From Catonia carolina (taxonomy: Eukaryota > Arthropoda > Insecta > Hemiptera > Achilidae), in the NCBI GenBank assembly GCA_035578175.1, contig JAQMRL010000022.1, forward strand, positions 4,881,501 through 4,945,500: a DNA stretch of 64,000 nucleotides, given 5' to 3'. Position numbers and translations under genes: made by a program. Numbering within the stretch: position 1 is the stretch's first letter; each line of letters begins with the position of its first letter. Positions 1-9,970 of this stretch are shown piece by piece. The notes beneath the pieces were generated by a model. The model saw only the letters and a program-made list of their open reading frames with translations, had not been told where the DNA came from and did not search any database.

Positions 1-1
1 A

Positions 2-343
2 TACAAACAGATTAAACAACGAAAATTTCCACCTTTACGCGAAAGAACAGTTACACCACCGGAAACTCAGACGGTCAGCTCAAAATTTGTCACCCAAGTT
101 GTTGCAAAAAACAGCGTACAGGAAACATTACATCAGACACCTAACGGTAACAGTATTTTAGACTATGCGAGAGCCGTAAAGGGCAATTCTACGCAACCAA
201 TCCCAACCAATCCGTTGCAAACTGATCCGATTTCAAATCTACAACAATCATTTCTAGAACTACGGAACGTAATACAAAAACAAACAGAACAAATTGCGAC
301 ACTATTAAATTTACTTACAATCGTTGTTTCGAAATTGAATTAA
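2..343 (+). CDS. LINE ORF1 (gag-like nucleic-acid-binding protein), C-terminal 113 codons
   Basis: The frame is open from the first base to a TAA at 341-343. It encodes the last 113 residues of ORF1 of the element. The visible part is rich in Gln, Thr and Pro, contains an LDYARAVKG segment typical of the linker downstream of Jockey ORF1 zinc knuckles, and ends in a Leu/Gln-rich amphipathic stretch (about residues 78-113 of the fragment) that could form a coiled coil. The zinc knuckles expected upstream are outside the window. In related elements ORF1 binds element RNA and forms the ribonucleoprotein with ORF2. The stop lies one base before the ATG of ORF2, in a different frame, which suggests termination-reinitiation. 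Assignment rests on position and composition, so identity is likely rather than certain. Confidence 0.75.
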   Translation, partial: YKQIKQRKFPPLRERTVTPPETQTVSSKFVTQVVAKNSVQETLHQTPNGNSILDYARAVKGNSTQPIPTNPLQTDPISNLQQSFLELRNVIQKQTEQIATLLNLLTIVVSKLN

Positions 344-344
344 A

Positions 345-3041
345 ATGGAGCAAGTATTAGTGTATAAAATTGCACTCTGGAACGCCAATGGCTTAAGTCA
401 ACATATTCAAGAACTAATCACATTTTTAAACATACACAACATCGATGTCATGCTTTTATCAGAAACTCATTTCACTAACAGGAGTTACATCAGGTGCAAC
501 GGTTATTCTCTATACTTTACTAATCATCCTGATGGTACGGCGCATGGAGGCTCCGCTATATTAATAAAAAATAATATTAAACATTACGAACTTCAAAAAT
601 TCGAAACACCTTATCTACAAGCAACAAACATTGTCATTGAGGACGTGCGCGGACAAGTAACAATTTCAGCGCGATACTCCCCTCCGCGGCATCACATTAC
701 GGCCGCTCAATTTGAAACTTTTTTTGAAAGTTTAGGTAACAAATTTATTGCGGGAGGTGATTACAATGCGAAAAATCAGGCTTGGGGTTCTCGTTTATGT
801 AATCCAAGGGGTAGAACTCTGTTTAATGTTGTACAAAAACATAATTTAGGCTTGCTATCGACAGGTGAACCAACGTACTGGCCAACCGATCGACGCAGGA
901 TTCCGGATCTCCACGACTTTTTTGTTACCAAAAATATAAGTCAAAATTCTATTCGAGTAAAATCGGTCCTGGATTTGTCCTCAGATCACACTCCTATAAT
1001 CGCCAGCGTTGGTTGTAAACTACAAGAAAAGAAGAAACTCCCCGTTCTGTGTAACAAAAACACAGATTGGGTCTCCTTTAAGCGTCTGGTTACCGAAAAT
1101 ATAATTCTGAATGTGTCGTTAAAATCACAAGACGAGATTGAGGAAGCGGTTGAGCATTTTAATAAGGTAGTGCAAAATGCCGCATGGAAATCAACTACAG
1201 ATGCTGACAAAAACACTCATGGCAACAGTTGTCCTGCTACCATTCGAGAATTGATAAACTACAAACGAAGATTACGTCAAATTTGGCAGCATAGCAGACA
1301 CCCAGATGACAAAACAAGATTCAATCGTGCAGCACAACATCTAAAGTACACGCTTCTAGAACTGCGTAATCATTATTTCCAAGACAGGTTGGTTCAATTA
1401 TCTCCAACGGCAGCTACCGACTATTCATTATGGAAAGCTACAAGATACATAAAACGATCAAAGAAACAAATTCCACCTCTTCGTCTATCGGATGGAAATT
1501 GGGCTAGGACCACAAAAGAAAAAGTGGAAGCGTTTGCGGAATATCTGTCCACTGTCTTCCGTCCACACGACGATGATATCGATCGAAAATTGGAAGAAGA
1601 CATTTTGGAACATCTTGAAGCCCCATTTCAGCTATCACCTCCTATCAAATCTTTTACTCCAGCTGAAGTGATAACTACAATCCAAACGCGCCTGAGTTCC
1701 AAAAAAGCCCCTGGCTATGACCTAATTACCGGTGAGGTGCTAAAGCAACTCCCAAGGAAGGGAATTTTACTCCTGACATTCATTTTCAACGCAATTCTAA
1801 GGACGGGTTGCTTTCCATCTCAATGGAAAGTTGCCCAAATAGTCATGATTCTCAAACCTGGAAAGGAACCTACCGAAATTACGTCATATAGACCGATCAG
1901 TCTTCTATCCGTGACATCAAAAGTTTTTGAAAAATTACTACTTGATCGTTTAAAACCTTTTTTGGAAGAAAGTGTTTACCCGGATCATCAATTCGGTTTC
2001 CGTGAAAAACATTCTACGATAGAACAGGTACATCGGATAGTTAACCAAATTCGATATACCTTAGAAAAAAAGGAATTTTGCTCAGCCGTCTTCTTAGACG
2101 TAGCTCAGGCGTTTGACAAGGTATGGCATTTAGCTCTTCTACACAAAATTAAATTAAACCTGGATCATAATTATTTTCCTATTCTAAAATCATTCTTAAC
2201 CGATCGTTTTTTCCAAGTGAAATTTGATGATGAGTTATCGACCTTGCACCTAATTCGTTCAGGTGTACCTCAAGGTAGCATTTTAAGTCCTTTTCTATAC
2301 ACGCTATTTACGGCAGATATTCCTGTAAATGAACTTGTAACAACAGCAACTTTTGCCGATGACACTGCTATTATTACGTCTGATGCCTCCTCAGTCCCCG
2401 CTTCTGAAAAACTACAGCAACATCTAGATAACATTCAAGACTGGTGCCAAAAATGGAGGATCAAAGTAAATGAACAGAAGTCTGCACACGTAACCTTTAC
2501 GATGAAACGAGAATCATGTCCACCAGTAACGTTTCGCAACAACGTAATTCCACACTCAGATGATGTGAGATACTTGGGAATCTATCTAGACAGGCGATTG
2601 ACGTGGAAAAAACATATATGGACCAAACGGAAACTACTCGGACTTAAATTACGACAACTGTATTGGCTTGTCGGGAGGCGATCACAGTTGTCTTTGGAAA
2701 ATAAATTGACACTGTACAAGGTGATGATAAAACCAGTTTGGAGTTATGGAATTGAACTCTGGGGCACAGCAAGTACGTCTAACGTAGAAATATTTCAGAG
2801 ATTTCAATCGAAGTTTCTTCGCCTTATATGCTGTGCACCTTGGTATGTGCCTAATGAAGTACTCCATCATGACCTGGGCATACCTACGGTGAGAGAAGAA
2901 ATTAGCAGCCGGAGTGAAAAGTATTTAACCAAGTTGGACACTCATTCTAATCATTTGGCTATAAATCTTCTCGATGACAATATTGAAAATCAAAGACTCA
3001 AGAAGGCGAGAATATTAGATCTTCCATTTCGTTTCACCTGA
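345..3041 (+). CDS. LINE ORF2: endonuclease / reverse transcriptase, 898 aa, intact
   Basis: This bifunctional protein nicks target DNA and reverse-transcribes element RNA from the nick. An endonuclease/exonuclease/phosphatase domain covers about residues 7-225, with WNANG (N13), LLSET (E40), GGDYNAKN (D139, N141) and SSDHTPI (S213-D214-H215), the usual catalytic set. The reverse transcriptase covers about 430-740: KPGKEP and SYRPISLLS blocks, FLDVAQAFDKVW with D585, GVPQGSILSP starting at G640, and FADD at 670-673 supplying the catalytic Asp pair. The C-terminal part carries RYLGIYLDRRLTWKKH and PVWSYGIELWG, characteristic of the Jockey clade. Length is normal for the clade and there is no internal stop or frameshift. 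The ATG was chosen because it directly follows the ORF1 stop (TAA-A-ATG). It is potentially active. Confidence 0.95.
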   Translation: MEQVLVYKIALWNANGLSQHIQELITFLNIHNIDVMLLSETHFTNRSYIRCNGYSLYFTNHPDGTAHGGSAILIKNNIKHYELQKFETPYLQATNIVIEDVRGQVTISARYSPPRHHITAAQFETFFESLGNKFIAGGDYNAKNQAWGSRLCNPRGRTLFNVVQKHNLGLLSTGEPTYWPTDRRRIPDLHDFFVTKNISQNSIRVKSVLDLSSDHTPIIASVGCKLQEKKKLPVLCNKNTDWVSFKRLVTENIILNVSLKSQDEIEEAVEHFNKVVQNAAWKSTTDADKNTHGNSCPATIRELINYKRRLRQIWQHSRHPDDKTRFNRAAQHLKYTLLELRNHYFQDRLVQLSPTAATDYSLWKATRYIKRSKKQIPPLRLSDGNWARTTKEKVEAFAEYLSTVFRPHDDDIDRKLEEDILEHLEAPFQLSPPIKSFTPAEVITTIQTRLSSKKAPGYDLITGEVLKQLPRKGILLLTFIFNAILRTGCFPSQWKVAQIVMILKPGKEPTEITSYRPISLLSVTSKVFEKLLLDRLKPFLEESVYPDHQFGFREKHSTIEQVHRIVNQIRYTLEKKEFCSAVFLDVAQAFDKVWHLALLHKIKLNLDHNYFPILKSFLTDRFFQVKFDDELSTLHLIRSGVPQGSILSPFLYTLFTADIPVNELVTTATFADDTAIITSDASSVPASEKLQQHLDNIQDWCQKWRIKVNEQKSAHVTFTMKRESCPPVTFRNNVIPHSDDVRYLGIYLDRRLTWKKHIWTKRKLLGLKLRQLYWLVGRRSQLSLENKLTLYKVMIKPVWSYGIELWGTASTSNVEIFQRFQSKFLRLICCAPWYVPNEVLHHDLGIPTVREEISSRSEKYLTKLDTHSNHLAINLLDDNIENQRLKKARILDLPFRFT

Positions 3042-3410
3042 TACAAAATGTTTAACCATCTTTTTAAAATTAAAAACACAAAGTTATATTGCGGATGGTC
3101 AACTCTTATTTCTCAATGAACTAAATCCATAGCTCTCATTAATCTACAACTAATCATCTAATGAATTTTCAATCATCAATTACACGGATCGTCAGTATCA
3201 CGTCTTCATCCACTCCTTTTCACACCTTCATTCACTTCATCCGTAAAAAAAAAAATATATACGTCAGCAGGATTAAGAAGAAACCCTTCATAACTTTTAA
3301 CCAAACGATCACACGGAAGCAACGCTGCTGAGTGCTGTCTTCTTCAAGTTATATTCATTATCACAATATTTACTGAAAGTTTTTGTTAAACTGTTTGTAA
3401 ATAATTCTTA

Positions 3411-3451
<41 letters not shown>

Positions 3452-3769
3452 ACAAAAACTATTATTACTGTTTATGAAGAAAACCAATTCGGTATCTAAT
3501 CAAATAAATGAAAATATAAACTGATGAATTTACTGTTATTTATCGCTAACTTCTGGAAATTTATTTGAATCACTTTATAAAACTAGAGCTTCCATCACTC
3601 TTATAGACCGTAAATTATATTTTATATCCTAGATTTTACATAAAGTTACTCCTGTTTTTCTTCTTCTTGAACTGTTAAATCATTTATTAAAAAAAACTGA
3701 GATAAATGGTAACCGTTTATGAGGCTCATGAAGTAACTAAGGTATTCAAATTCTTCAGCGTTTTTTTTT

Positions 3770-4000
3770 TACAAAAATGCTACAAGCTCTAAAAGTTCTG
3801 CCCTGGTAGACCTATATGACAAACTATCACACTCAAAACGATATAGGTCTATTAATTTGAACAATTAGAGAATAAGTTATATATAGTTAAGTGTATGAAA
3901 AATGGATTGAATAACACAATAATTATTTAGCTATAAATTTACTGGATAAAGATAGTATGATAATTAAGCTAAAATTGTAGCATTTTGCAGACCAATTTTC
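3770..4000 (+). pseudogene. Degraded Jockey ORF2 C-terminal fragment
   Basis: Conceptual translation in shifting frames recovers a PW-x-Y-x-x-N stretch near 3800-3850 and LAINLLDKDS near 3925-3960. These match PWYVPNEVLHHDLG and LAINLLDDN at the C-terminus of the intact ORF2 upstream. Stops and frameshifts show it is dead. It lies about 300 bp beyond the poly(A) of the intact element on the same strand but is far more diverged, so it is an older, independent insertion. Confidence 0.6.
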
Positions 4001-4059
4001 CATAAAATAAATCCCTATTTGTCTTTAAAAATGTAGCTTCATAATATTTTTCTAGTTTA

Positions 4060-4212
4060 AGTCGTGTCAACAGCTTGGTTATTAGCGACTACGGTGGCTT
4101 ATCTAACTGGAAGGTTAGGGTATGACTTGTAATAATTTCCAGGTACTAGCCGGGAATCGAAACTTGGATCTCCGCATTTTAGGCTAGCGAGCTGTTACTA
4201 AGCTCTGTATTA
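4060..4212 (-). mobile_element. tRNA-derived SINE remnant
   Basis: Read on the minus strand, the head contains GTTTCGATTCCCGG (4150-4163), a degenerate pol III B-box in tRNA context. It is preceded by GCTCGCTAGCCTAAAATG-like anticodon-arm sequence. The tail has TAGTCGCTAATAACC (about 4080-4095), which resembles the GTCGCTAATGACC tail of the SINE at 18928-19107. The internal promoter is decayed. Family membership is by eye. Confidence 0.6.
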
Positions 4213-4925
4213 CTGCATTGTTTTGTCTTTAATTTTTGTTTATTTAAATTTACAACTGTAATGATTTTGTCAATACTGCATGAAATAATAAAATGTATTA
4301 TCCAATATTTCTTACTACGTGTCAAATAAATACCAAATACATGCGATTTATGTTAGTTGAAACAGTTCATTGAATTATGGTAAACGGCCAATACTCAGCC
4401 AAAACAATAATTCTTAGCATACAAATAAATTCAAAAACTAATTTCGACGTGGAACCACATATGGGTTCCGTAGCCATTTAATCCTGCAAAGATTCCAGTC
4501 AAAATTACTCCGAACAATACAGCCATCATATCCTCGGTACATAACTAACAGCATACTATAGTGTGATTTAAATATTCTTAAAATAAAAAATCTGGCGTGA
4601 ACCACTCACACAACTTTTTCTTGCCAATGCAAATATGAACAATATAATTAAAAATAGTAATAAAACCTTAAAAATGAACAAAATACTAACCTCAAAAATC
4701 AGAACCTAATATTAATCATGAGTTAATGATGCAAAACGAAAACTAACCTTTTTTTAGCTAATAATACGAAAAATAACTTTTTGACGCTAGGCTCTGTAGA
4801 GAAAAATGCTTTACATAAAATTTGTAGATCTCTTAATTTCCTATAAATTTTATTATACGCATTTTTGTCAAAAAATGGATACTACGGCTGAAATCTTAAA
4901 AATCGGCGTTTTTACAGACTTTCAT
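4213..4925. other. AT-rich spacer, nothing recognised
   Basis: No ORF above background, no tRNA-like head and no TIR pair was found. Poly(A)- and poly(T)-rich runs are common. Confidence 0.5.
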
Positions 4926-4929
4926 AAAA

Positions 4930-5260
4930 AAAAATCAGTAATTACCACTTAACTAAGCGTTATACAAAAAAAAAATGGAAATAAAAGTTGTATGATTTTA
5001 ACTTCTCTACAACGTTTATTATAACTTATATATTTTTGCGCTAAAATTCATATTAAAGCCGCAATCTTTAAAACCTTTTTATTTGTACAATAGCACAGCC
5101 TCCCCAAGAGTGTCAGCAGACATTGCGTCTCCCTATGTTGTAGAGCATAAAAAATTTAGTAAATGAGGTGATTTTACAAAAAAAAAAAAAAAATCAAAGG
5201 AGCTGTTTTTGAAAAAATCGCAAAAAAGTGAAAAATGACACGAATAGCTACTACTTTTGG
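4930..5260 (+). repeat. Dispersed repeat R, copy 1
   Basis: This stretch shares ordered blocks with 48515-48840 read on the opposite strand. Blocks include ATTCATATTAAAGCCGCAATC here against ATGCATATTAATGCTGCAATC there, a downstream AAATCGCAAAAAAGTGAAAAAT-type block, and GTAAATGAGGTGATTTT against GTAAATGTGGAGATTTT. No coding capacity is visible. The spacing is roughly conserved, so this looks like one dispersed element family of unknown class rather than shared simple sequence. Confidence 0.5.
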
Positions 5261-5364
5261 TTGACCGATTTTGATGAAAATGTTCGTGTTGGGTCCTCTA
5301 GTGGTACCTACTTAGGTTTCACGTTTGAACTACTTATGATGTTTCATTCTTGAGGTATTTTGTT

Positions 5365-5500
5365 CACCAACACACACACAGACCAATCGCTAAAAACAAG
5401 TTTTATGGGTTCAGGGGATCTGAAAATGTATATACCCGGTGAAAACTCGATTTCGAAAAATCGACATGAAAACAATACTTTTCTTCCTATATATTTATAT
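5365..5500 (+). repeat. CA-repeat-linked dispersed repeat, copy 1
   Basis: A short CA run is followed by GACCAATCGCT and then by ACTCGATTTCGAAAAATCGA and a CTTTTCTTCCTAT block. The same order recurs at 12950-13130 (GGACCAATCGCT, then ATTCGATTTCGAAAAATCGA). This is a repeat whose copies start in a CA microsatellite. The class is not determined. SINE-A copy 1 is inserted immediately downstream. Confidence 0.6.
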
Positions 5501-5512
5501 AGGCAAGAGAAA

Positions 5513-5908
5513 TGACCATAACCTCCAGGTGGAGTGTTAAATTAATATCACTCGATCTGTTGGTTCCAGGGCTACAAAAAAAAAGTTCTGTTTCTTATCA
5601 CATAGTCAGCCAATTATATGACTGAACTATTTAAGAACAGAAGAGGTAGAGGTGTAAAAACACTAGTCAAAATTATCTCTTTTGAGAGTAATGAATTTCA
5701 CTATACAGCCAAACCCTGTTGTGAATGAAGTGAAGCGGTCATTTGCAGGGTGGATAGTTGATGGTTTTACGAGAGCCTGGCATGCTGATAAACATACTAA
5801 TTTAACTCAGTGAGGAAGGCAATAGTAAACCACCTTACTCTACGGTTTTAATTAGTAAAACCTCTAGAGGTTCAAACCAGCCTTTCAGCTGTTGACCTTA
5901 ACAACAAC
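5513..5908 (+). mobile_element. SINE-A copy 1 (full length, 396 bp, 12-bp TSD)
   Basis: The element starts TGACCATAACC and ends in AACAACAAC. It is flanked by a 12-bp direct repeat AGGCAAGAGAAA (5501-5512 and 5909-5920), the signature of LINE-style target-primed insertion. It has no long ORF. Internal landmarks shared with the other copies are a stem CAGCCA..TGACTG near 5610, AGAACAGAAGAGGTAGAGGTGTA, a TAATGAATTTCA block, GCATGCTGATAA, GAGGAAGGCAA and AGGTTCAAACCAGCC close to the 3' end. No tRNA head is obvious at the 5' end. GGTTCAAACC near the 3' end resembles a pol III B-box but is in an unusual position. Confidence 0.85.
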
Positions 5909-5920
5909 AGGCAAGAGAAA

Positions 5921-7470
5921 GTAAAAAAGAAATGAACTTGTAAAATACAACATACTTAAGAAGACGTAAATTACACACAAACCATCACTCACACTTAGAT
6001 AATTCAAACGACACTTGACGACTGAAATGATAGTCTGAAACTACCGGTCATGCCATGTGGAAATTCATCTTCTTATTGTTTTACATAAGAATAATTTGGA
6101 GATTGTTCTTTAATCGAAAAACAAATTTTTTTATGCTGTATGTACGGTTCTTGTCAAGTTCGTCTTCTCTAAAACACTTAAAATTTTACTAATATTTTAG
6201 TGTTACACAGATAAATGAATTTAACTTCATTATATATTATTTAGCTAATATCGCACATGAATTTTAGATTATTTAAAATGGCAAATAATTATTATTTTAA
6301 TTAATAAAAGAAACATTGATTCAGTTTTGATGGCTTTATTTCATTTGGTTTAGTTATATTTATTCCGTTAATGAGAGATGGAATCACTTAGATCCTCATG
6401 AATAAAGCGGTGAATCTGTTTGATGAAACGTAATTTATCATGATAGAATTGCGTGCTGAAATTCGGTGTTAGTGTAGATTTGGGAGGCGTGGATCTTGAA
6501 TTCTCCGAGGACACATAAGATTTTGCTGACTGAAGGTGGTATTATACGTACGAAAGGAACTGTTATTGCACTTCCTCACTGAAGCGTAGTCGTTTCCATG
6601 TAAAAATGATACCAGTAAAATGATCACTTGGGGTATTCTCATATACTATTGTTTTATTGAATACTATTATCAGAATATTGATTTTTTTTTATACAAACCT
6701 CTTTAAATTAATTTATTTGTTTATGTACGTAACCATTACTTACTGTTATTATAATTGAAAAACGTATATTTTAACAAAAATTACTATTAAATATTTTTAA
6801 TTTCCGCTAATTTTTAATAAGAATGTTTTGTTTAATCAGATTTTAAAACAGGAAAAATTCAACCAAGACATGACTGTATTATAAATATAAAAATCTGATC
6901 TTGTCTTTCAAAATCATTAGTTATATTTTATAAAATTTTGGGTTATGGAATGAAAAATTCTTGATTTTTTGTTAACTGCCAGATTAATCAGCTGGTAAAA
7001 AGTTACTTAAAGCAGTTAAGTTATACTAGCTTGATAAGTGACTGTTATGAAAAATTGATGCACCTACCTCCTCACAACGCGATTTCATATTTTTTTACGT
7101 TAAAAAATACACTGGACTGGTTCCGTATGAGGGATTGCAATAATTTGTAACATATATACTAAAATGCAAGTAAAAATAAAATTTAAAATAATTAAAACTA
7201 TTAATGCAAAGATCATGGTTTCAACAAATAATGAAAAGGAACAAAAGCTTTACACAGTGTAAAATAAAGAAAAACAAAATGTTAATACAAAACATATACA
7301 TAAATACACACACATAAGTAGTGCTTTATTATGCTAACGTAAGTGTAACTTTTAAAATATATTTTTCAACTGGCTTTTTTTAACTATAACACTTATTTTT
7401 TAACTTACGAATAAACTTACATTTATAACTGTTATTTATGCCAAATATACTATTTCCTTCGTTTATGTCT
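5921..7470. other. AT-rich spacer, nothing recognised
   Basis: Only short chance ORFs are present. No TIR pair, tRNA-like head or RT motif was seen in either strand. Confidence 0.5.
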
Positions 7471-7760
7471 CTTCTTCTTCTTACTATTAGGGATTAGGCA
7501 TAAGCCTGTTCCGAACTCACAAACCATCCTGTAGTTTCACACGAGCATGAGATATTCACACCCCTATATCTTGACTACTACCATGTTCTTCGAGATCTTC
7601 CCACCTACCTTCTTCTAACTGGAATATATTCCGTCACTTTTGAGGGTATTCACTCCTCTGGCATCCTTTCCGAATGTTTTCTCCATTGATTACGGTACTT
7701 CTCCACTTTTTTATTTAGGCTAAATACACCCAACTCAGATCTAATGTCTACGTTATGTAT
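7471..7760 (-). pseudogene. RTE-type LINE 3' end, 5'-truncated
   Basis: The minus strand reads IRSELGVFSLNKKVEKYR, then PVRRR-VGRSRRTW, then a 3' UTR ending in a (AAG)n run (7471-7482 on the plus strand as CTT repeats). The copy at 14910-15455 has the same protein and the same tail order (GTTCGGAACAGGCTTA-GCCTAATCCCTAATAGTAAG). A short simple-repeat tail in place of poly(A) is usual for RTE-like elements. Internal stops make it dead. The 5' boundary is scrambled by a small inverted segment at about 7770-7812. Confidence 0.75.
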
Positions 7761-7814
7761 TAGATTGAGTGTAGATTAGAAGAGTGAAGGGCTGCTCGAA
7801 GCTAGCTCTTCACT

Positions 7815-8585
7815 CTTCTTGACAGGGGAAACTGTACTTTGTATCCCGCCAATGTTAAATATGCTATTTTAGGTACAAATTCATAAGATTGGTAAAAGGT
7901 AGGGTAATTAAACTTTACACACCAAAGGTGTCGGGTTTCTTCTCGAGCTACTGACATTTTTTTTCAATTTAATCTTTCGACCATACCATTTTTTTTTTAA
8001 TTACGAATAACAAAAAATTTTTATTACAAATTGTTTTCTACGTTTCTTGCGTATTACTAATTTTTGGAGTACCTGAGGAAGTCATAAAATGTCGGTATAT
8101 GTGGGTATACAAGATAATTAACTGGTAAAAATTTCAGCCTGGTAGGTTTATTGGTTTCTGAGAAAAATGGACCTAGTGTTAAAAATCTAAATTTACGGGA
8201 AAACGCAAGAAACAAGAAGGCACAAATCAAAAGCAAAATGTACACAAACAAGCAAATTTCCCATCAACAGTTGTTTAGAAAGCTCAACCAACAGCTGAGA
8301 GTACAAAAACAGTGATGCAGATACATTAAAAACTAAAAATCTCTTTGCATTAAAACGAGCAGTATAAAACTGTTAAAAATATTCGTTCTCGGTAACATAA
8401 TTTTTCTGTGTAAACTTGATAAAAACTTAATTTTTTCATAAAAAAAATATTTTTTTAGCGTAATGTAATATTTTTTTTGGTAGATCTGGCCTACACTAAT
8501 ATAAAATATAAAAAACCAAAAATCGAAATTTTGAGTTAAACCATCGTGCCATCTCCCCTTTTTTATTTTTTGTTATTCCTAATTT
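7815..8585. other. AT-rich spacer, nothing recognised
   Basis: Short ORFs only, several poly(T) runs, no recognisable repeat. Confidence 0.45.
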
Positions 8586-8589
8586 GTGT

Positions 8590-8890
8590 ACGTTGCAATC
8601 TGTTCAATTAAGAACAATAAGCAACCTCATGACCCAATGAGATGAGGATGATTTGTATGACGTGTAAATGAGGTGTAGTCTTGTACAGACCCAGGCCGAC
8701 CATTCCTGAGAGAGTATGGTTAATTGAACCCCAACCATCAAAGTACAACGGTAACCACTGTCTAGTATTCAAATCCGTATAAAAGTAACTACCTTTACTA
8801 GGATTTGAACCAGGAACCTTCGTCTCCGAAAATCAGCTGTTAAACAGCTGATTTTGGCGACGGCTTTACCTAGACCAACCCGGTGGGTGG
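8590..8890 (-). mobile_element. tRNA-derived SINE-B copy
   Basis: On the minus strand the head contains GGTTCAAATCC (8801-8811 reversed), a good B-box, followed by a body with GAATACTAGACAGTGGTTACC and GGTTGGGGTTCAATTAACC. The body and tail match 57775-58112 over nearly their whole length. The head contains a perfect 27-bp palindrome (8829-8855, arms AAAATCAGCTGTT) just upstream of the B-box. The element ends near the GTTGCAATCTGTTC block. Confidence 0.8.
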
Positions 8891-9805
8891 TCTCCCCTTA
8901 AAAACCTTATTTCAGCTGCTAGGATCCTACTTCTTTATTCCTACTTTCTTCTCGTTCCTAATTACTTTGTTTATGTAAAACATATTATGTTCAGCTGCAT
9001 AATTAGGAACATTAAAAATGTCTCCTATATGACTTATTAAAAGGTAAACAGGTGACAGTCAATAATGAATACAAACAAAGTTCTTGCTGATTAAAGGAAG
9101 GCTAATTTTGGGAATAGGTAAAAATATATTTTCTTGATTTAAACATTCGTACACAGTTCAAAACGTGTGCTTCTCACAATGGATGCTTTTACTGGTACAA
9201 AAATCACGTTTCAGTGATAACTAGAATTTTTTTTAATGTTATGTTGCAATTATTCTGTTTTGTAAAAAGTCAGTTAGTACTTACTTGTTTTCTGAAAGTT
9301 ACCGTATGTTTTTCTTGATTTCTCAGTAGTAATAAATTGAAATTTTCATAAAATGTGTAGGGGTAGTACACCCCTTTTAAAATTGGAATATTAGTTCTTT
9401 ACGGAAGGAAAACACTTACAATACGTGCATTATTTTCCGAAGGAAAACTTCTATGGTTTTTGTCGCAGATTTTAGACTTTTGAATAATTTTAAAAAAATG
9501 GACCAATCCAATAGATAAATGTCTTTGTAAACAACATAAAAAGACAGATATACAAAAAAATGAAGTACTGTATTTTAAAAGTATTAAGAAATGGGGAAAC
9601 AAAGTTAACATTGAGTTAAGTAAGAAGTAGCATTCCACTTCAATTTATGCGACCACATTTTAAGACAACATCAAATATATTTTATAATTGTTCATCATTG
9701 CACATTTTTATCCCTAATAAACGTAATGTTAAAAGAACAAATGACTAATTTTAATGTAAATAATTTTCTATAATTACTTTTCTTTTTACATTTATGGTGG
9801 TAAGA
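8891..9805. other. Spacer, nothing recognised
   Basis: AT-rich with no supported feature. A 79-codon minus-strand ORF (9399-9638) has no recognisable motif and is treated as chance. Confidence 0.45.
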
Positions 9806-9809
9806 TAAT

Positions 9810-9965
9810 AGGTAAGAGAGGAAAGTGCAGGCCGGGAAACCATAACTTAGAAGGGTTAATGAAAGATATGAAATTCAGTAAGAAGTGTAGGTATACATGA
9901 AAAGAATGATTAATGAAGCAACTCATGGTTGCAACGACAAGGCCATACCTTTAGAATATGAATGA
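9810..9965 (+). pseudogene. Possible RTE-type LINE 3' end
   Basis: Broken frames read RPGNHNLEGLMKDMK and then INEATHGCNDKAIPLEYE. This resembles the GRP-x-x-RW-x-x-G-x-x-x-DM C-terminus of RTE-like proteins, and the stretch closes with a short GAAT repeat (9957-9970), like a simple-repeat LINE tail. No RT core is present. Assignment is tentative. Confidence 0.4.
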
Positions 9966-9970
9966 ATGAA

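Larger units (their letters stand above)
1..3449 (+). mobile_element. Jockey-clade non-LTR retrotransposon (LINE), 5' end outside window
   Basis: The window opens inside ORF1. Then come ORF2 (345-3041), a 3' UTR of about 375 bp (3042-3415) and an uninterrupted poly(A) run of 34 nt (3416-3449). This order, with an apurinic-type endonuclease followed by reverse transcriptase and a poly(A) tail, is that of the Jockey clade. The open ORF2 and long unbroken poly(A) suggest a young insertion. The TSD cannot be tested because the 5' end lies outside the window. At least seven degraded relatives lie elsewhere in the window (3770-4000, 19230-19613, 26600-26910, 28437-29012, 41392-42345, 44440-45090, 50150-50860). 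Confidence 0.93.

Noticed and set aside
986..2870. Minus-strand ORFs inside LINE ORF2
   Set aside because: Shadows of the 898-codon coding frame.
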